From contig CATNEN010000038.1 in assembly GCA_950097015.1 (NCBI GenBank), positions 17,804,001-17,868,000 of the forward strand: 64,000 nucleotides of DNA, in the 5' to 3' direction. How positions within the stretch are numbered: position 1 is the stretch's first letter; each line of letters starts with the position of its first letter. The notes below the pieces were generated by a model. The model was not told where the DNA came from. It was given only the letters and a program-made list of their open reading frames with translations, and did no database searches. The DNA comes from Macrostomum hystrix. Lineage: Eukaryota > Platyhelminthes > Macrostomidae. The translations under genes were made by a program, and so were the position numbers. Positions 23,101 through 36,200 of the stretch are shown in pieces.

Positions 23101-26100
23101 AGTATCAGTAGAGTGAAATCCCAAGGGGGGACATTCCTTCCCAAGAATAAGTAGAGTGAAATCCCAAGGGGGGACATTCCTTCCCAAGAATCAGTAGAGT
23201 GAAATCCCAAGGGGGGACATTCCTTCCCAAGAATAAGTAGAGTGAAATCCCAAGGGGGGACATTCCTTCCCAAGAATAAGTAGAGTGAAATCCCAAGGGG
23301 GGACATTCCTTCCCAAGAATCAGTAGAGTGAAATCCCAAGGGGGGACATTCCTTCCCAAGAATCAGTAGAGTGAAATCCCAAGGGGGGGCATTCCTTCCC
23401 AAGAATCAGTAGAGTGAAATCCCAAGGGGGGCATTCCTTCCCAAGAATCAGTAGAGTGAAATCCCAAGGGGGGACATTCCTTCCCAAGAATCAGTAGAGT
23501 GAAATCCCAAGGGGGGACATTCCTTCCCAAGAATCAGTAGAGTGAAATCCCAAGGGGGGCATTGCTTCCCAAGAATCAGTAGAGTAAAATCCCAAGGGGG
23601 GCATTCCTTCCCAAGAATCAGTAGAGTGAAATCCCAAGGGGGGACATTCCTTCCCAAGAATCAGTAGAGTGAAATCCCATGGGGGGGACATTCCTTCCCA
23701 AGAATCGGAGTGTCGAAAATATCAAGACCTTATCATGCCGCACAATGTATCTCGAATATGACAGCAAATCCCAACTGACAATGTACTTGACAGGTACCGG
23801 CAGGAGCTGGAGGCCGCTCTAGCCAGGGAGCGCGATCGCGACAGCCAGCAGCAGCAGATGGAATTGGACTATCAAAGGAAGGCTGGCGAATTAGAGGCGC
23901 TACAATACGAGAAATCAGAGGCCTACATTGAGCGCCTAACTAAGGCTAGAAACCAAGCTTTAAGAGAACTGGAAGCATTGCAGACAACCCTGCAACAGAA
24001 GCAGACTTTTATACAGAGCCTATTGAAAGATAGAGAGGCCGCATTGCAGGCAATGAAAGAACATGGCATTGTTATTCCGGAGCGTCAGCTAAATTCGGTG
24101 ACCACCTCGGCTATTGAAGCCAGTCAATTAGCTGCTAGCGAGCGTCGGGTTCGGGAACTAGTTGAACAGAATGAGGCTCTGAAAGAGATTGTCAAACAGA
24201 TGCGTTTAGAGATGGAATCTTTGACCGGATCTCAGCAGCAGCAGCAGCAGCAGCAGGCACAGAAAGACAAGATCTATCTTGGCGACGCGAAATCCGCTCA
24301 GGAGGTGTCAAACGCGTTATCGAAGCTTCGCAGCGAGAAGACCGACCTATTAGCCCAGTGCCGCAAACAGCAGGCTCGCATTAATCATTTAGAAAGTCGC
24401 CTAGCCGAATGCCAGACAGAGCGAGAATCGGCTGACACGGCGGCTGAACAGATGCGCTACGAGCTATCAGCCAAGGAGCGGCATCACTCAACTGAGCTGG
24501 CCAGTTTGAAGCGTCGATTAAACGAAGCCGAGACTCAATTAGACGAGAGCCAACGTGAAGCTGACGAATATTACAAAGCTAATATAGAGGCTAATAGATT
24601 AGTTGATAAGCTGCAACAGGAGCTGCTGTTCTTGAAAGGCGGCGGCGACCAACGGGTCAGGCCTGGCGAAGTGAACTTCGGCGCCCAAGAATTATACATT
24701 CAACAGCTGCAAGACGAGATTGCCAGTTTGCGAGATAGAATGAGAGCCAAACAGTTGTATGGAGATGGCCCTGAAGATGAGGCTAGCAATGAGAGTGAAC
24801 AGGTGAGAATTGTTTCATTCGCGTTCTTAATACTCAATTTTCGCGAAATTTGCTTTTCTCCCCTTCCCCCTTTTCTCCACTTTCAATTTTTTTCCTTTCC
24901 CCACTTCCTCCCCTCACCCATTTCATCCTCTTCCCCATTTTCTTCCATCTACATTCCCTCCCCTTCCCTATTTCCTCCTCTTCCCTATTTCTTCCTCTTT
25001 ACCATTTTCTCCCCTGACCCATTTTATTTTTTCCCGTTTTCTTCCATCTATAATTATACATTCCCTCCCCTTCCCTATTTCCTCCTCTTCCTATTTCTTC
25101 CTCTTCCCCATTTCCTCCTCTTTACCATTTTCTCCCCTGGCCCATTTTCTTTTTTCCCATTTTCTTCCATCTACATTCCCTCCCCTTCCCTATTCCCTCC
25201 CCTTCCCTATTTCCTCCTCTTCCCCATTTCTTCCTCTTCCCCGTTTAACCTCTTCCACATTTCCTACCCGTCTAAATATTCTTTCTCTCCCTTATTTCTT
25301 CCATATCCCATTTTCTTCCCCTTCCTCATTTTCTCTTCTTTCCCATTTCCTCCACTTTTAAATTTCCTTCCTCTCCCCATTATCTCTTTCTTCCCATTTT
25401 CTCCCCTACTATTTTCTCCATATTTTTCTTGGTTTTTCTTTTTTCTATTTTTTTCCTCTTCTTTTTCTTTGTTCCATTATTCGACGAAAAATCTGTCAAA
25501 ACTAAGGCTATTAATTAACAAATTACCTAACACTCTCAGGTAAGCCGCCTTCGAGCCAAGCTGAAGATGGCAGCCAATCAAATCAAAAAGCTGGCCCAGG
25601 AGAATCAGGCCCTAGTAGATTTGTCCAATCGGCTGCGAGCTGAGGCCAATAAGAAGCAATCAGGGGCTGCAACCCAGACCTACGCTGGGCCGGTTGGTCG
25701 GTACAGGCCAACTCGCCAGCAACAGCAACAGCAGCAGCAGCAGCATGGCGAGCCCATAGAACTAGAGTCGCATTCTCGACGAGCAGTTAAAGACGCTGTC
25801 GGCGATATGACTAGCAAACTGGCCCAATTGGAAAGAATGCAATATTATCTAACTAGAGAGGAATTGGCTAGAAATAACTCTCAGCAACAACAACAACAGC
25901 AGCAGCAGCAGCAGCAGTCGTCAATGAACATGGGCGATAGTCTGCCAGTGAAAGACACAGCTGGTGGCGGTCCATTGCGCCGTGCCGTGGGTCTTGAATC
26001 GGCGACTGCAAATAATCCCAATAGGGATAGTCTAAATTTATCCTCAGTTGGCGGCGGAGAATCTCTGAGAGACGTCTGGCGCTTGTTGGATTCTCACCAG

Positions 26101-26259
26101 CAGCAGCAGCAGCAGCAGCTGGAGTCTGAGGACTACAATGCCAGTCAGGTCAGCGGTGGCGCCGGGTTAAGAAATCAGGCCCTTCAATCGCTGCAAATTC
26201 GAGGCAGGCGCGCAGCCGCTAATCAACGCTTCGTTGACGATGTTGAAGACGATTTGTGA
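20176..26259 (+). CDS. CCDC57: Coiled-coil domain-containing protein 57
   Basis: Long coiled-coil protein of centriolar satellites, involved in centriole duplication and microtubule organisation in vertebrates. Exons are 20176-20622, 21099-21391, 22035-22356, 22700-22845, 23794-24802 and 25540-26259. All borders are GT/AG and the total of 2937 nt gives 978 residues (human about 915). Nearly the whole product is heptad coiled coil. Hallmarks shared with the vertebrate protein are LTEDFKYNLRLVRERDEEL near the N-terminus, the YRQELEAALARERDRD stretch, and the KSEAYIERLTKARNQALREL helix followed by a conserved MKEHGI turn. Local additions are polyQ tracts at about 24234-24257, 25720-25745, 25883-25918 and 26098-26119. 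The ATG at 20176 follows an in-frame TAA. Introns 2, 4 and 5 hold a 22-bp array, a 43-bp array and a long pyrimidine tract. Confidence 0.9.
21598..21975 (-). repeat. 22-bp minisatellite in CCDC57 intron 2
   Basis: About 17 copies of a 22-bp unit with core GGCCCTGAAGGATGAGGGA, variants GACGAGGGA and GATGAGGAA. The complement of this unit is the monomer of the giant array at 27215-40185, so the two arrays are the same family in opposite orientation. Confidence 0.9.
22975..23705 (-). repeat. 43-bp minisatellite in CCDC57 intron 4
   Basis: About 16 copies of a 43-bp unit containing AGAATCAGTAGAGTGAAATC, then CCAAGGGGGGACATTCCTTC. The G run varies from five to seven. The first copies (22975-23100) are degenerate. 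Confidence 0.9.
24835..25480 (+). repeat. Polypyrimidine (CT-rich) tract in CCDC57 intron 5
   Basis: About 640 bp of almost pure C/T with recurring blocks such as CCCTCCCCTTCCCTATTTCC. It lies just upstream of the last exon's acceptor. It could form triplex DNA or serve as an extended polypyrimidine tract. The open frame running into it from exon 5 is intron read-through. Confidence 0.85.
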
Positions 26260-27214
26260 ATTGAGTTTGTTTCGTTTATTTTTTCAAATATTCTACTATC
26301 AAGTAGGCATAAATGCGCATCAGTTTAAGTGTTGCAAATCAGATTTTTCTTTGCCTTTGTCTATTTACTCTTTCCTTAATTTGCGTTTTGTATTAATAAA
26401 CTGATTTTGTGACTTAAACTAGAACTACTTCTAGTAGCATAAATAGTTTTTTTAATTCCGTTGATATTTTTATAAAAACTTCTGCTACTTATCTGCAGGT
26501 CAGATATTGTTACATTTTTATTGCCCGTAGTTTTATGTTTACTATACTAGGACTAATTCAAACTTACTGTCACCTAGAAATTTTCCGTCCATTGCTAAAA
26601 TCTGTCCTACCTACGACTCTATGTGAATTAAAGAAAATTTAAATAGAATTTTTTAAAGTATTTTTTACTGTTATAAATTACATTTTTTGTTAATTCTTTT
26701 AAGACTTCTAGGATTGCATCTACCAGTCTACTTTCATATTCACTTATCTACTTTCCTATCAATTCTACACTGCACTTTTTACTAAAGTACACCCGGTACT
26801 TTTATTTTTTTTAGCATTATTGCTTCTTCTTAATCGGCAGCATCTATCTAGAAGATTTTATCGGCAATGGCATAAATGTCATTAGAATATCCAACTAACA
26901 GCCGACAGCTACATCGGGGGGAAACCAATTAGACTGTTTATGAAGCTTTTAATCTGTCCAAAGACCTACTAGCGCAATTTAGGCTGGGCTACATTTTAGA
27001 TGCCTAATTGTTAAGATTGCATAAAGTTATCGGTTCCCTCAATTAGACATGGGCTAGGCTAGGTTGGTTACACCATTGGCCATTTGCTTGCGTTGCAGAG
27101 CATATGATATTATCAAATATTAGATTTCAGGACAGCGCTGGCCTTAACCTTCTGTAGCGCTTCCATTGTACTTCAACAAAGATTTCTTTCCCCTCAATTG
27201 ACCGACCGAATAGG
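26260..27214. other. CCDC57 3' region and intergenic AT-rich DNA
   Basis: Contains the likely CCDC57 3' UTR; ATTAATAAACTG near 26393-26401 is a candidate polyadenylation signal. The rest up to the giant array is AT-rich and I see no gene in it. Confidence 0.55.
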
Positions 27215-30200
27215 GACCTATTCCCTCATTATTCAGGACCGATTCCCTCATCCTTCAGCGCCGTTTCCCTCATCCTTCAGGACCGATTCCCTCATCCTTC
27301 AGGACCGATTCCCTCATCTTTCAGCGCCGATTCCCTCATCCTTCAGCGCCGATTCCCTCATCCTTCAGCGCCGTTTCCCTCATCCTTCAGGACCGATTCC
27401 CTCATCCTTCAGGACCGATTCCCTCATCCTTCAGGACCGATTCCCTCATCCTTCAGGACCGTTTCCCTCATCCTTCAGGACCGATTCCCTCATCCTTCAG
27501 GACCGTTTCCCTCATCCTTCAGGACCGATTCCCTCATCCTTCAGCGCCGTTTCCCTCATCCTTCAGCGCCGTTTCCCTCATCCTTCAGCGCCGTTTCCCT
27601 CATCTTTCAGCGCCGATTCCCTCATCCTTCAGCGCCGATTCCCTCATCCTTCAGCGCCGTTTCCCTCATTCTTCAGGACCGATTCCCTCATCCTTCAGGA
27701 CCGATTCCCTCATCCTTCAGGACCGATTCCCTCATCCTTCAGGACCGATTCCCTCATCCTTCAGGACCGTTTCCCTCATCCTTCAGGACCGATTCCCTCA
27801 TCCTTCAGGACCGTTTCTCTCATCCTTCAGGACCGATTCCCTCATCCTTCAGCGCCGTTTCCCTCATCATTCAGGACCGATTCCCTCATCCTTCAACGCC
27901 GTTTCCCTCATCCTTCAGCGCCGTTTCCCTCATCCTTCAGCGCCGATTCCCTCATTATTCAGGGCCGATTCCCTCATCCTTCAGCGCCGTTTCCCTCATC
28001 ATTCAGGACCGATTCCCTCATTATTCAGGGCCGATTCCCTCATCCTTCAGCGCCGATTCCCTCATCTTTCAGCGCCGATTCCCTCATCCTTCAGGACCGA
28101 TTCCCTCATCCTTCAGCGCCGTTTCCCTCATCCTTCAGGACCGATTCCCTCATCCTTCAGGACCGATTCCCTCATCTTTCAGCGCCGATTCCCTCATCCT
28201 TCAGCGCCGATTCCCTCATCCTTCAGCGCCGTTTCCCTCATCCTTCAGGACCGATTCCCTCATCCTTCAGGACCGATTCCCTCATCCTTCAGGACCGATT
28301 CCCTCATCCTTCAGGACCGTTTCCCTCATCCTTCAGGACCGATTCCCTCATCCTTCAGGACCGTTTCCCTCATCCTTCAGGACCGATTCCCTCATCCTTC
28401 AGCGCCGTTTCCCTCATCCTTCAGGACCGATTCCCTCATCCTTCAGCGCCGTTTCCCTCATCCTTCAGCGCCGTTTCCCTCATCCTTCAGCGCCGTTTCC
28501 CTCATCTTTCAGCGCCGATTCCCTCATCCTTCAGCGCCGATTCCCTCATCCTTCAGCGCCGTTTCCCTCATTCTTCAGGACCGATTCCCTCATCCTTCAG
28601 GACCGATTCCCTCATCCTTCAGGACCGATTCCCTCATCCTTCAGGACCGATTCCCTCATCCTTCAGGACCGTTTCCCTCATCCTTCAGGACCGATTCCCT
28701 CATCCTTCAGGACCGTTTCTCTCATCCTTCAGGACCGATTCCCTCATCCTTCAGCGCCGTTTCCCTCATCCTTCAGGACCGATTCCCTCATCCTTCAACG
28801 CCGTTTCCCTCATCCTTCAGCGCCGTTTCCCTCATCCTTCAGCGCCGATTCCCTCATTATTCAGGGCCGATTCCCTCATCCTTCAGCGCCGTTTCCCTCA
28901 TCCTTCAGGACCGATTCCCTCATCCTTCAGGACCGATTCCCTCATCCTTCAGCGCCGTTTCCCTCATCATTCAGGACCGATTCCCTCATTATTCAGGGCC
29001 GATTCCCTCATCCTTCAGCGCCGATTCCCTCATCTTTCAGCGCCGATTCCCTCATCCTTCAGGGCCGTTTCCATCATCCTTCAGCGCCGATTCCCTCATC
29101 CTTCAGCGCCGATTCCCTCATCCTTCAGCGCCGTTTCCCTCATCCTTCAGGACCGATTCCTTCATCCTTCAGCGCCGTTTCCCTCATCTTTCAGCGCCGA
29201 TTCCCTCATCCTTCAGCGCCGATTCCCTCATCCTTCAGCGCCGTTTCCCTCATCTTTCAGCGCCGATTCCCTCATCCTTCAGCGCCGTTTCCCTCATCAT
29301 TCAGGACCGATTCCCTCATCCTTCAGCGCCGATTCCCTCATCCTTCAGCGCCGATTCCCTCATCCTTCAGCGCCGATTCCCTCATCCTTCAGCGCCGTTT
29401 CCCTCATCCTTCAGGACCGATTCCCTCATCCTTCAGGACCGATTCCCTCATCCTTCAGGACCGATTCCCTCATCCTTCAGGACCGATTCCCTCATCCTTC
29501 AGGACCGTTTCCCTCATCCTTCAGGACCGATTCCCTCATCCTTCAGGACCGTTTCCCTCATCCTTCAGGACCGATTCCCTCATCCTTCAGCGCCGTTTCC
29601 CTCATCCTTCAGCGCCGATTCCCTCATTATTCAGGGCCGATTCCCTCATCCTTCAGCGCCGTTTTCCTCATCCTTCAGGACCGATTCCCTCATCCTTCAG
29701 GATCGATTCCCTCATCCTTCAGCGCCGATTCCCTCATCATTCAGGACCGTTTCCCTCATCCTTCAGCGCCGATTCCCTCATCCTTCAGGACCGATTCCCT
29801 CATCCTTCAGGACCGATTCCCTCATCCTTCAGGACCGTTTCCCTCATCCTTCAGCGCCGTTTCCCTCATCTTTCAGCGCCGATTCCCTCATCCTTCAGCG
29901 CCGATTCCCTCATCCTTCAGCGCCGTTTCCCTCATCCTTCAGCGCCGTTTCCCTCATCCTTCAGCGCCGATTCCCTCATTATTCAGGGCCGATTCCCTCA
30001 TCCTTCAGCGCCGTTTCCCTCATCCTTCAGGACCGATTCCCTCATCCTTCAGGACCGATTCCCTCATCCTTCAGCGCCGTTTCCCTCATCATTCAGGACC
30101 GATTCCCTCATTATTCAGGGCCGATTCCCTCATCCTTCAGCGCCGATTCCCTCATCTTTCAGCGCCGATTCCCTCATCCTTCAGGGCCGTTTCCATCATC

Positions 30201-33200
30201 CTTCAGCGCCGATTCCCTCATCCTTCAGCGCCGATTCCCTCATCCTTCAGCGCCGTTTCCCTCATCCTTCAGGACCGATTCCTTCATCCTTCAGCGCCGT
30301 TTCCCTCATCTTTCAGCGCCGATTCCCTCATCCTTCAGCGCCGATTCCCTCATCCTTCAGCGCCGTTTCCCTCATCTTTCAGCGCCGATTCCCTCATCCT
30401 TCAGCGCCGTTTCCCTCATCATTCAGGACCGATTCCCTCATCCTTCAGCGCCGATTCCCTCATCCTTCAGCGCCGATTCCCTCATCCTTCAGCGCCGATT
30501 CCCTCATCCTTCAGCGCCGTTTCCCTCATCCTTCAGGACCGATTCCCTCATCCTTCAGGACCGATTCCCTCATCCTTCAGGACCGATTCCCTCATCCTTC
30601 AGGACCGATTCCCTCATCCTTCAGGACCGTTTCCCTCATCCTTCAGGACCGATTCCCTCATCCTTCAGGACCGTTTCCCTCATCCTTCAGGACCGATTCC
30701 CTCATCCTTCAGCGCCGTTTCCCTCATCCTTCAGCGCCGATTCCCTCATTATTCAGGGCCGATTCCCTCATCCTTCAGCGCCGTTTTCCTCATCCTTCAG
30801 GACCGATTCCCTCATCCTTCAGGATCGATTCCCTCATCCTTCAGCGCCGATTCCCTCATCATTCAGGACCGTTTCCCTCATCCTTCAGCGCCGATTCCCT
30901 CATCCTTCAGGACCGATTCCCTCATCCTTCAGGACCGATTCCCTCATCCTTCAGGACCGTTTCCCTCATCCTTCAGCGCCGTTTCCCTCATCTTTCAGCG
31001 CCGATTCCCTCATCCTTCAGCGCCGATTCCCTCATCCTTCAGCGCCGTTTCCCTCATCCTTCAGCGCCGTTTCCCTCATCCTTCAGCGCCGATTCCCTCA
31101 TTATTCAGGGCCGATTCCCTCATCCTTCAGCGCCGTTTCCCTCATCCTTCAGGACCGATTCCCTCATCCTTCAGGACCGATTCCCTCATCCTTCAGCGCC
31201 GTTTCCCTCATCATTCAGGACCGATTCCCTCATTATTCAGGGCCGATTCCCTCATCCTTCAGCGCCGATTCCCTCATCTTTCAGCGCCGATTCCCTCATC
31301 CTTCAGGGCCGTTTCCATCATCCTTCAGCGCCGATTCCCTCATCCTTCAGCGCCGATTCCCTCATCCTTCAGCGCCGTTTCCCTCATCCTTCAGGACCGA
31401 TTCCCTCATCCTTCAGCGCCGTTTCCCTCATCTTTCAGCGCCGATTCCCTCATCCTTCAGCGCCGATTCCCTCATCCTTCAGCGCCGTTTCCCTCATCTT
31501 TCAGCGCCGATTCCCTCATCCTTCAGCGCCGTTTCCCTCATCATTCAGGACCGATTCCCTCATCCTTCAGCGCCGATTCCCTCATCCTTCAGCGCCGATT
31601 CCCTCATCCTTCAGCGCCGATTCCCTCATCCTTCAGCGCCGTTTCCCTCATCCTTCAGGACCGATTCCCTCATCCTTCAGGACCGATTCCCTCATCCTTC
31701 AGGACCGATTCCCTCATCCTTCAGGACCGATTCCCTCATCCTTCAGGACCGTTTCCCTCATCCTTCAGGACCGATTCCCTCATCCTTCAGGACCGTTTCC
31801 CTCATCCTTCAGGACCGATTCCCTCATCCTTCAGCGCCGTTTCCCTCATCCTTCAGCGCCGATTCCCTCATTATTCAGGGCCGATTCCCTCATCCTTCAG
31901 CGCCGTTTTCCTCATCCTTCAGGACCGATTCCCTCATCCTTCAGGATCGATTCCCTCATCCTTCAGCGCCGATTCCCTCATCATTCAGGACCGTTTCCCT
32001 CATCCTTCAGCGCCGATTCCCTCATCCTTCAGGACCGATTCCCTCATCCTTCAGGACCGATTCCCTCATCCTTCAGCGCCGTTTCCCTCATCATTCAGGA
32101 CCGATTCCCTCATTATTCAGGGCCGATTCCCTCATCATTCAGGACCGATTCCCTCATCATTCAGCGCCGATTCCCTCATCCTTCAGCGCCGTTTCCCTCA
32201 TCTTTCAGCGCCGATTCCCTCATCCTTCAGCGCCGTTTCCCTCATCATTCAGGACCGATTCCCTCATCCTTCAGCGCCGATTCCCTCATCCTTCAGCGCC
32301 GATTCCCTCATCCTTCAGCGCCGATTCCCTCATCCTTCAGCGCCGTTTCCCTCATCCTTCAGGACCGATTCCCTCATCCTTCAGGACCGATTCCCTCATC
32401 CTTCAGGACCGATTCCCTCATCCTTCAGGACCGATTCCCTCATCCTTCAGGACCGTTTCCCTCATCCTTCAGGACCGATTCCCTCATCCTTCAGGACCGT
32501 TTCCCTCATCCTTCAGGACCGATTCCCTCATCCTTCAGCGCCGTTTCCCTCATCCTTCAGCGCCGATTCCCTCATTATTCAGGGCCGATTCCCTCATCCT
32601 TCAGCGCCGTTTTCCTCATCCTTCAGGACCGATTCCCTCATCCTTCAGGATCGATTCCCTCATCCTTCAGCGCCGATTCCCTCATCATTCAGGACCGTTT
32701 CCCTCATCCTTCAGCGCCGATTCCCTCATCCTTCAGGACCGATTCCCTCATCCTTCAGGACCGATTCCCTCATCCTTCAGGACCGTTTCCCTCATCCTTC
32801 AGCGCCGTTTCCCTCATCTTTCAGCGCCGATTCCCTCATCCTTCAGCGCCGATTCCCTCATCCTTCAGCGCCGTTTCCCTCATCCTTCAGCGCCGTTTCC
32901 CTCATCCTTCAGCGCCGATTCCCTCATTATTCAGGGCCGATTCCCTCATCCTTCAGCGCCGTTTCCCTCATCCTTCAGGACCGATTCCCTCATCCTTCAG
33001 GACCGATTCCCTCATCCTTCAGCGCCGTTTCCCTCATCATTCAGGACCGATTCCCTCATTATTCAGGGCCGATTCCCTCATCCTTCAGCGCCGATTCCCT
33101 CATCTTTCAGCGCCGATTCCCTCATCCTTCAGGGCCGTTTCCATCATCCTTCAGCGCCGATTCCCTCATCCTTCAGCGCCGATTCCCTCATCCTTCAGCG

Positions 33201-36200
33201 CCGTTTCCCTCATCCTTCAGGACCGATTCCCTCATCATTCAGGACCGTTTCCCTCATCCTTCAGCGCCGATTCCCTCATCCTTCAGGACCGATTCCCTCA
33301 TCCTTCAGGACCGATTCCCTCATCCTTCAGGACCGTTTCCCTCATCCTTCAGCGCCGTTTCCCTCATCTTTCAGCGCCGATTCCCTCATCCTTCAGCGCC
33401 GATTCCCTCATCCTTCAGCGCCGTTTCCCTCATCCTTCAGCGCCGTTTCCCTCATCCTTCAGCGCCGATTCCCTCATTATTCAGGGCCGATTCCCTCATC
33501 CTTCAGCGCCGTTTCCCTCATCCTTCAGGACCGATTCCCTCATCCTTCAGGACCGATTCCCTCATCCTTCAGCGCCGTTTCCCTCATCATTCAGGACCGA
33601 TTCCCTCATTATTCAGGGCCGATTCCCTCATCCTTCAGCGCCGATTCCCTCATCTTTCAGCGCCGATTCCCTCATCCTTCAGGGCCGTTTCCATCATCCT
33701 TCAGCGCCGATTCCCTCATCCTTCAGCGCCGATTCCCTCATCCTTCAGCGCCGTTTCCCTCATCCTTCAGGACCGATTCCCTCATCCTTCAGCGCCGTTT
33801 CCCTCATCTTTCAGCGCCGATTCCCTCATCCTTCAGCGCCGATTCCCTCATCCTTCAGCGCCGTTTCCCTCATCTTTCAGCGCCGATTCCCTCATCCTTC
33901 AGCGCCGTTTCCCTCATCATTCAGGACCGATTCCCTCATCCTTCAGCGCCGATTCCCTCATCCTTCAGCGCCGATTCCCTCATCCTTCAGCGCCGATTCC
34001 CTCATCCTTCAGCGCCGTTTCCCTCATCCTTCAGGACCGATTCCCTCATCCTTCAGGACCGATTCCCTCATCCTTCAGGACCGATTCCCTCATCCTTCAG
34101 GACCGATTCCCTCATCCTTCAGGACCGTTTCCCTCATCCTTCAGGACCGATTCCCTCATCCTTCAGGACCGTTTCCCTCATCCTTCAGGACCGATTCCCT
34201 CATCCTTCAGCGCCGTTTCCCTCATCCTTCAGCGCCGATTCCCTCATTATTCAGGGCCGATTCCCTCATCCTTCAGCGCCGTTTTCCTCATCCTTCAGGA
34301 CCGTTTCCCTCATCCTTCAGGATCGATTCCCTCATCCTTCAGCGCCGATTCCCTCATCATTCAGGACCGTTTCCCTCATCCTTCAGCGCCGATTCCCTCA
34401 TCCTTCAGGACCGATTCCCTCATCCTTCAGGACCGATTCCCTCATCCTTCAGGACCGTTTCCCTCATCCTTCAGGACCGATTCCCTCATCCTTCAGCGCC
34501 GTTTCCCTCATCATTCAGGACCGATTCCCTCATTATTCAGGGCCGATTCCCTCATCCTTCAGCGCCGTTTCCCTCATCATTCAGGACCGATTCCCTCATT
34601 ATTCAGGGCCGATTCCCTCATCATTCAGGACCGATTCCCTCATCATTCAGGACCGTTTCCCTCATCATTCAGGACCGATTCCCTCATCATTCAGCGCCGA
34701 TTCCCTCATCCTTCAGGACCGATTCCCTCATCCTTCAGGACCGTTTCCCTCATCCTTCAGGACCGATTCCCTCATCCTTCAGCGCCGTTTCCCTCATAAT
34801 TCAGGACCGATTCCCTCATCCTTCAGGACCGATTCCCTCATCATTCAGCGCCGTTTCCCTCATCCTTCAGGACCGATTCCCTCATCCTTCAGGACCGTTT
34901 CCCTCATCCTTCAGGACCGATTCCCTCATCCTTCAGCGCCGATTCCCTCATCCTTCAGGACCGATTCCCTCATCCTTCAGGACCGTTTCCCTCATCCTTC
35001 AGGACCGATTCCCTCATCCTTCAGCGCCGTTTCCCTCATAATTCAGGACCGATTCCCTCATTATTCAGGGCCGATTCCCTCATCCTTCAGCGCCGTTTCC
35101 CTCATCATTCAGGACCGATTCCCTCATTATTCAGGGCCGATTCCCTCATCATTCAGGACCGATTCCCTCATCATTCAGGACCGTTTCCCTCATCATTCAG
35201 GACCGATTCCCTCATCATTCAGGACCGTTTCCCTCATCCTTCAGCGCCGATTCCCTCATCCTTCAGGACCGATTCCCTCATCCTTCAGGACCGTTTCCCT
35301 TATCCTTCAGGACCGATTCCCTCATTATTCAGGGCCGATTCCCTCATCCTTCAGGGCCGATTCCCTCATCCTTCAGAGGCGGATTCCATCATCCTTCAGG
35401 ACCGATTCCCTCATCCTTCAGGGCCGATTCCTTCATCCTTCAGGGCCGATTCCCTCATCCTTCAGGACCGATTCCCTCATCCTTCAGGACCGTTTCCCTC
35501 ATCCTTCAGGACCGATTCCCTCATCCTTCAGGACCGTTTCCCTCATCCTTCAGGACCGATTCCCTCATCCTTCAGCGCCGTTTCCCTCATCCTTCAGCGC
35601 CGATTCCCTCATTATTCAGGGCCGATTCCCTCATCCTTCAGCGCCGTTTTCCTCATCCTTCAGGACCGATTCCCTCATCCTTCAGGATCGATTCCCTCAT
35701 CCTTCAGCGCCGATTCCCTCATCATTCAGGACCGTTTCCCTCATCCTTCAGCGCCGATTCCCTCATCCTTCAGGACCGATTCCCTCATCCTTCAGGACCG
35801 ATTCCCTCATCCTTCAGCGCCGTTTCCCTCATCATTCAGGACCGATTCCCTCATTATTCAGGGCCGATTCCCTCATCATTCAGGACCGATTCCCTCATCA
35901 TTCAGGACCGTTTCCCTCATCATTCAGGACCGATTCCCTCATCATTCAGGACCGTTTCCCTCATCCTTCAGCGCCGATTCCCTCATCCTTCAGGACCGAT
36001 TCCCTCATCCTTCAGGACCGTTTCCCTCATCCTTCAGGACCGATTCCCTCATCCTTCAGGACCGATTCCCTCATCCTTCAGCGCCGATTCCCTCATCCTT
36101 CAGCGCCGATTCCCTCATCCTTCAGCGCCGTTTCCCTCATCATTCAGGACCGTTTCCCTCATTATTCAGGGCCGATTCCCTCATCATTCAGGACCGATTC

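Noticed and set aside
24803-25539. Extension of the CCDC57 exon 5 frame into a Phe/Pro/Ser-rich tail
   Set aside because: It is read-through of intron 5; a GTGAGAAT donor at 24803 and a CTCTCAG acceptor at 25539 join the coiled coil in frame.
27198-34799. A 2533-codon open frame
   Set aside because: It is the 22-bp minisatellite read through; 22 is not a multiple of three, the product merely cycles through all phases of the monomer, and no start or splice context supports a gene.
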